In this document: one piece after another, positions 21,346 through 25,840 of the stretch
How positions within the stretch are numbered: position 1 is the first letter of the stretch
Layout of the letters: every line of letters starts with the position of its first letter
Assembly: GCA_900088475.1 (NCBI GenBank)
Contig: FLMG01001216.1
Span: 1-25,840 of the forward strand
Reading direction: 5' to 3'
DNA from: Hyphochytrium catenoides
Taxonomy: Eukaryota; Sar; Hyphochytriomycetes; Hyphochytriales; Hyphochytriaceae
DNA length: 25,840 nt
Notes under the pieces: generated by a model
What the model was told of the DNA's origin: nothing
Seen by the model: only the letters and a program-made list of their open reading frames with translations
The model's database searches: none
Translations under genes and position numbers: made by a program

Positions 21346-22263
21346 TTCGAAGGTCTTATGAACCGACCTCTCCGTAAAGGGAGCGAGGAGATGATTACTT
21401 CTATGGACAACACCTTCTCCTTTCTTCCATCTATCAATTATCATGAGACTTCATCACATTCTATGGCTGCTCAGTAGTTGTTCTTCAAGGAACTTTCTTC
21501 ATAGTCCTGGAAGTATGGAACGCGACCGACACTTTATGATGGCTGTCCAAGAATCTGCTGGAAAAGATGATAGCGAGTGATGACGTAGAAGAAGAAAGCG
21601 AAACCGTTGCTTGTTGATCTGGAGGATGTAGCGTACGGACCTTTTTCTATGGGGAGTAAGAAGAAGAAGAGGAGCAGCTGCAACTTACTATTAGGACGAC
21701 GCATTTTTCGGTGGCCTCCTACGATTGCGCGGTCGGTCCCGAGTAGCTCTTGCTTGAGGATTCGTCGGAGTACTAGCTTACATATGTGCAGACCTTCATC
21801 AGAGCTTCTTCTAAAGGGTTCAACACTCATTGATAACTCCTCTCCTCCTGGGAGGTAGGCAAGACGAAGATTGACCTAGTCCAACCTCTGAAGCAGCTGA
21901 AGGAGTCGGTGAAGCGCAATCGGAAGACTCGACGAATGATAACTTCATGTTTAGACAAATTAGAAAATGGAAGCCTACAGGAAAGGAGCATGGCCCTCAC
22001 GGCATAAATATTAGATGTACTGGCGCTCATCGTCCCAACCTGACGCATTCTATGCAACGTGTAGTCCCTTAAACCTCTTTCATTCTCGTTGCTGGCGCTT
22101 TGTCTCTCCCTACCCTACGACGGATAAGTGTAGGCTTTGAACAGGCGCTAGTAGCCGAAGATACTCGTGGGCCCGGGACTGTCAGTTCCCTGCTCTCCTA
22201 TGTGGAACCGCAACGGCTCGTTCCTCACAAGCAGGACGGAAGACAAGGGAGACTGTACTACCC

Positions 22264-23148
22264 TTACAGCGGTGGTAAGCCAAGCGACCATCTTCCCTGA
22301 CCCTTCACATAATACCGCAGGCATTGATGTTCGATCATATCAGCATAAGAGAGGTTCTGGCTGAAGCAAACATTCTCCTTGACGTCGTCAGGGACGCAAA
22401 CGCAGCAGCCAAAGTTGTGATAGCCGTACCTACACTTAGGGTAAGCAAGTACACCGTAAAGCTCACAGTTAGCAGTTCCATGGACTGCTTCACATCGTGC
22501 AAACTGACCGTCATATGACAGCCCATCGGAAGCTTGCCATGGAAACCCGGTACCGCGGCCATATTTTTTGTACTCAGTTTCCGGCTTGGATATGTAATAC
22601 CCATTCCAGAAGCAATCTGCCCCCGGGCACGTCTCAAAAACGTACTTGAAGAGCTCTTCCTGCGTCCCGATGCGCGAAATAGAAATGGAAGATATTTTGT
22701 CCTTCCACCTCTTTCCTACCCAGTTCGTGGTGGTGATAAAGTTAGCCTCCTCCTTAGGGTTGTTCATTGGGCCATCTTCAGACACTCGCACGACGTAGCC
22801 TCCAACCAGCTTGATAGATGAAATCTTGTCGTTGAGATGGCTAGGCATATCGTAATAACCTTCTGCATCAAAGCATGCAAAATCTCCTCTGTTGGGTGAA
22901 GAGTTAGGGAGCAGTTAGAAAAGTTGAAGAAGAAGAGAGCCAAGTGTCGGACAAGAGAGAGGCTGATGAAGGATCATCATCACGTACCCGAAGTCCACAG
23001 CTTCGTAGACGCAGGCGAGAGCTCCATCATCCGAAGCAGCGCTGGCTGTCAAGGAGAGAAGGGCAGCTCCTCCGGTTGCTAGAAGAAGTAATAAGGCATA
23101 GTTTATGTGGCGCCGCCCGCGTCTTTGCAAAGGTGATGATCGCGCCAT
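22264..23148 (-). CDS. Secreted beta/gamma-crystallin-domain protein with Cys-rich C-terminus
   Basis: Two exons (23148-22988 and 22888-22264) join at a GTACGT donor and an AACAG acceptor to give 261 residues. Residues 1-37 are a signal sequence: basic n-region (RRGRR), hydrophobic core, cut near ASA-ASD. Residues 46-124 read as one beta/gamma-crystallin domain of two Greek-key motifs. Motif 1 has C-V-Y-E, DFGGDF and N73-D-K-I-S-S78; motif 2 ends with K116-D-K-I-S-S121. These fit the N/D-N/D-x-x-S/T-S calcium-binding signature, the second with Lys at its first position. The intron falls inside DFGG, so neither exon alone shows the domain. Residues 141-261 hold ten cysteines, including CPGADC, a CCVC cluster and single Cys spaced throughout; I do not recognise this region. 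Extracellular calcium-stabilised folding is inferred; the role is unknown. A further 3' intron is not excluded. Confidence 0.82.
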
Positions 23149-23722
23149 GGCTGATTGGCAACGACACTTCTTCAACGACTGGATGCTGCGGGGAACTTCT
23201 TCGTTCGATGATGGAGAGGCTAATACAAGCAGCTTGCCGGCTTGACGAAAGTAGTAAGGTGAGCACGACTTTCGGATTATCTGGCATCTACTTCGGGCTT
23301 TCGACCCTGCGCTTGTGTGATCCTTTTGGAGAATGACGAGGTCAGGGGTGGAAGACAAAAGAGAGTGGAGAGACTGGAGCGGAAGAGGCTGGCCTCCATT
23401 GCTACCGCCACGGGAGGGGGACGAAGAAGAAGACTGATACGCTAATCTATCTAACTCATCGAACGGGAAACGACGATAGCTCCTTTTATAGATAAATATC
23501 ATAGGAAAATTCTACTATGAAGAATGAGGGCCTGGATATCAAGGGAAAGGCCAACGTCGTCTGTGACCACTGAGCTGAGTAACTGAGGGCTCTCAGCGAG
23601 ATGTTCGGCCTCTGGTGGTGGAGCAATAGAATACAAGTGACCTGTAGATGAAGACAGAGGTCACGATAAGCGACAACCTAGGCAACAGAAAAGGCATTTC
23701 TGTTCTTTGACATAGAAACGTG
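23149..23722. other. Promoter and leader region of the crystallin-type gene
   Basis: The reading frame of exon 1 stays open upstream to about 23502. Nothing there looks like a domain, and a TATA-like site falls inside it, so it is treated as leader. No other gene is seen. Confidence 0.45.
23482..23490 (-). promoter_or_regulatory. Candidate TATA box of the crystallin-type gene
   Basis: On the minus strand this reads TATAAAAGG, about 335 bp upstream of the ATG at 23148. It would place transcription start near 23455 and a leader of about 300 bp. It also argues against the longer in-frame extension upstream of 23148. Motif evidence only. Confidence 0.45.
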
Positions 23723-24209
23723 TACGTCAATTCAGGGGACAGAAACCGTCTCTTTCCCTATTTCTTGGTCTCTATTTTATAAGAATCTAGTAGAAGTAAG
23801 ATACCAACAGAAGTGAGAGCTGCTGGATGTGTGTGTCCCAAGGGATTTTGAAGTAGTTTTACTATGAGACTGAACTCCACTATTGCTGATGAAGGAACCA
23901 GAAATTCAGACTTAATATCAATTGAACTCTCAACTCAGTAAAACTACGTGTAGAAATCAAGTACGAATACAAGTGTGTCGGTTCCTGGAGAACAAGCGGA
24001 GCCCACTATTGGAGGCCAGTAGTAGTTCTACGGCCAGCTTCTTCAAACTCCCATCGGCCCATGAATTACACAGTCACACCATGGATCACACAGTCACACA
24101 TTCATCAGGGCAGCTCTCACTTCTCTTGTAATAAAATAATCATTTCTTCTAGGATATTCAAAACACAGAAAAAGAGAAAGAGACGGTTTCTGTCCCCTGA
24201 ATAGACGTA
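23723..24209. mobile_element. MITE of 483 bp with long inverted repeats and TA flanks
   Basis: The left end (GTACGTCAATTCAGGGG, from 23722) and the right end, read in reverse complement (GTACGTCTATTCAGGGG, from 24210), match over 34 bp with one mismatch. They share the core TTCAGGGGACAGAAACCG and then TCTCTTT. A TA lies at each edge (23723-23724 and 24208-24209), as in Tc1/mariner-type insertions. Inside there is no coding potential for a transposase. A weaker pair of 11-bp inverted arms (GTAGTTTTACT at 23852 and its complement at 23937) suggests partial internal symmetry. Termini are seen directly; superfamily is inferred from the TA flanks and remains uncertain. Confidence 0.8.
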
Positions 24210-24267
24210 CTAGTACTGTTTGAGAAAGAAATGCTCGGTCTGTTGCCTAGGCTGTCGCGTGTCCTGA

Positions 24268-24426
24268 CCTGTCTTCATCTTGTTTTACGAGTCCCTTCTT
24301 GGTCCACCAGCAGACGTGAACATCTTTCTGAGAGAGCCCTCCGCTATTCAGTACAATGGTCACAACGAGGTGGCAAGGCCCTCCATCTTCACAGTAGATT
24401 TGTGGGACGAACGGACGTATCGCGTT
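24268..24426 (+). pseudogene. Possible gene fragment or orphan exon
   Basis: One plus-strand frame after an in-frame TGA at 24265 reads like protein sequence, including PPADVNIFLREPSAIQYNG and ARPSIFTVDLWDERTYR, with balanced composition unlike the surrounding repeats. It has no ATG of its own near the start. It begins shortly after the MITE end and runs into the repeated GTAGTTCTACTTGT motif at 24427. I do not recognise the family. It may be a relic exon interrupted by repeats, or chance. Low confidence. Confidence 0.25.
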
Positions 24427-24542
24427 GTAGTTCTACTTGTTCCATTGCGCCTTCTGTTTTGTAGTCGTGCTGGCCTTGAAGTGTGTACCTCCCGTCGTGT
24501 GTACTTGTAGTCATACCGCTGTACTCGTACAAGTAGAACTAC
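24427..24542. repeat. 116-bp segment flanked by a 14-bp inverted repeat
   Basis: GTAGTTCTACTTGT at 24427-24440 is the exact reverse complement of ACAAGTAGAACTAC at 24529-24542. The second form recurs at 25271-25284, and the core GTAGTTCTAC also appears near 24027 inside the MITE. The repeated motif may mark small palindromic insertions. Confidence 0.7.
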
Positions 24543-24654
24543 GTGCTCTGTGGATTGCTGTTAACATGGTTGTGTAGAACTACTGTTTTATAGTTCCTCC
24601 TATTATTACTGTAGCACCACAGCACCACCCTTCTAATTCTTCGTAAGGAGTCCA

Positions 24655-25176
24655 GGGAGTGGGGGAAATGATGACAAAAAGTCACAGAGCAAGCGAGACT
24701 CACTTTACTAGATGCTATGTGAAGGTGTGGTTCTAGGCACGGGTCAATCGAGGTTATGGTGATATTATGGTCGCTTTTTCTAGGAATACAGGTGAACAAG
24801 GAGAGAGTCAGACCTCCACCTATCTCTATTTGTAGTGTCAGCGGAGTGGAAGAGTGATGACACCGGTATTATTATTGTGTCGTGGTCAATGACGACACAA
24901 AGTCACAGGACACGGGAGACTCACTGTACTAAAGGCTATGTGAAGGTATTGTCATGGGTCAATCGAGGTTTGATGGCGTTTTCTAGGAAGAGGGGTGTCC
25001 AAAGAGAGAGTCAGACCTCCACCTAGAGGCTGCCCAGAGGTATTAATGTCACGGAATGGGAGAGGGTGAGACAGGCATCGATCAATGATGATGAGACAAA
25101 GTCACAGGGCATGATGTGAGACTCACTTTACTAGAGGCTTCTATGTGAAGGTAGAGTCATGGGCCAATGGAGGTTC
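24655..25176. repeat. Three degenerate tandem copies of a roughly 200-bp unit
   Basis: AAAGTCACAG anchors the copies at 24678, 24899 and 25098 (spacing 221 and 199 bp). Each is followed by GAGACTCACT, TACTA, a CTATGTGAAGGT segment, and GGGTCAAT or GGGCCAAT then GGAGGTT or CGAGGTT. Copies 1 and 2 also share AGAGAGTCAGACCTCCACCT at their ends; copy 3 is truncated. No coding function is apparent. Confidence 0.82.
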
Positions 25177-25312
25177 GCCCCCTGCTTACTGTCACATAAC
25201 TAAGGATAGAGCTATAACCGCTATTCATAACGCCAGCCAACAGAAATTTTGCTCTAGTACGGGCAGTGCTACAAGTAGAACTACCTAACTCCTCTGACAT
25301 CAGGGCACAAAC

Positions 25313-25745
25313 CGTCCGGGTCCTCCTTACAAAGAAGCTCTACTTATTCCTAACCGCAAGGATGGGATCTGCTTTACCTGTCTGTTGCCTGGCCAGAGCC
25401 GTGGATACAACTTGGTCCAAGGATCGGACGGGTCATCTTTAAGTAAGCCCATTTTCGGGTCTTCTTCGGGATTGACCCGAACTTTGACTCTCGCTCGGGT
25501 CACCGTATCCCTCCTTCCTCGGGTGGCCGGGTCATGACTTGAATTACTTGACACGTTTCCCCTCATTGGCCGGGTCCGACCCGTCTTTCGGGTCATCCTC
25601 AGGTCACAAATAAGTCTTCTATGAGTCATTCGGGTCATAAATAAGTCCTTCAGGTCGCAAACAAGTCTCAAACAAGTCGTTCGGGTCCTTGCCGGGTCCT
25701 CGCCGGGTCCCAAACGGGTCGTCGTTCGGGTCTTGATCAGGTCGG
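25313..25745. repeat. CGGGTC-rich degenerate short repeat
   Basis: At least a dozen copies of GGGTC, usually as TCGGGTC or CCGGGTC, occur on the plus strand within about 430 bp. They are interspersed with AGGTC and CAAGTC variants and two reverse-oriented GACCCG. Spacing is irregular, often 11-25 bp. A 128-codon minus-strand frame through it is Arg/Asp/Thr-rich and is an effect of the repeat. Confidence 0.75.
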
Positions 25746-25840
25746 AAGCAGGTCATATGAGGTGATTGAGGGGAGAAAAAGTGGATGATTATTATGACTG
25801 GTTTCGCGAGAAACGCGAAGACTTGTATGGGCGCTTTTGG

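Larger units (their letters stand above)
19910..22263. other. Dynactin 5' flank and gene-poor DNA
   Basis: The segment next to 19909 should contain the dynactin promoter and leader; no TATA box is obvious. Farther out only short frames are seen. A 50-codon minus-strand ORF at 20530-20682 has an acidic, coding-like middle but no recognisable family, and is discussed as a finding only. Purine- and pyrimidine-rich tracts lie at 20990-21076 and 21262-21345. Confidence 0.5.

Noticed and set aside
21534-22057. Overlapping ORFs of 73-98 codons on both strands
   Set aside because: No domain, no consistent splice links, and frames of similar length on opposite strands suggest chance.
23149-23502. N-terminal extension of the crystallin-type protein
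   Set aside because: It would bury the signal peptide about 118 residues inside the protein, has no domain character, and overlaps a TATA-like site.
25327-25713. 128-codon minus-strand ORF
   Set aside because: It lies wholly in the CGGGTC-rich repeat; its Arg/Asp/Thr composition follows from the repeat and no domain is visible.

Overview
This window looks like nuclear DNA from a draft fungal genome. The evidence is split genes with short GT-AG introns (59-264 bp in the best gene), ATG starts in eukaryotic contexts, a dynactin p150 subunit, a secreted Reeler-domain protein, a BED-finger transposon, and long GA/CT microsatellites, one interrupted by a 53-base run of N. There is no sign of operons, Shine-Dalgarno sites or other prokaryotic organisation. 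The phylum is uncertain. High intron density, a Reeler protein and a hAT/BED element with an HLxNxC-type finger would suit an early-diverging fungus (Mucoromycota-like), but an intron-rich basidiomycete or another opisthokont is not excluded.

Layout. Positions 1-4987 show no convincing gene, only an 83-bp tandem duplication (2588-2748) and a purine microsatellite (3131-3385). A single-exon gene for a secreted Reeler-domain protein lies at 4988-5899 (+). A 1.62-kb hAT-like, internally reduced DNA transposon lies at 7638-9262. It is bounded by perfect 8-bp target-site duplications and CAGGGTTTCGA inverted termini, and carries one ORF (7984-8616, -) with a BED zinc finger and acidic tail but no catalytic core. 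A GA-rich tract with the assembly gap (10061-10468) precedes a 489-codon disordered protein of unknown function (10930-12399, +). This gene converges on a 27-exon gene for dynactin p150/Glued (12665-19909, -), which I reconstructed exon by exon to about 1,349 residues. After 2.3 kb of gene-poor DNA comes a two-exon gene (22264-23148, -) for a secreted protein with one beta/gamma-crystallin domain and a cysteine-rich C-terminal half. The last 2.7 kb is repetitive: a 483-bp TA-flanked MITE, a 14-bp repeated motif, three degenerate copies of a roughly 200-bp tandem unit, and a CGGGTC-rich degenerate repeat.

The genes do not form an obvious pathway. Dynactin p150 is an intracellular cofactor of dynein on microtubules. 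The Reeler and crystallin proteins both appear secreted and are each other's nearest match only in that respect. The most notable items are the reduced hAT element with its subterminal TGCAATTT arrays, the secreted beta/gamma-crystallin plus Cys-rich protein, and the intron-dense dynactin gene. No searches were run; family calls rest on motifs read by eye.
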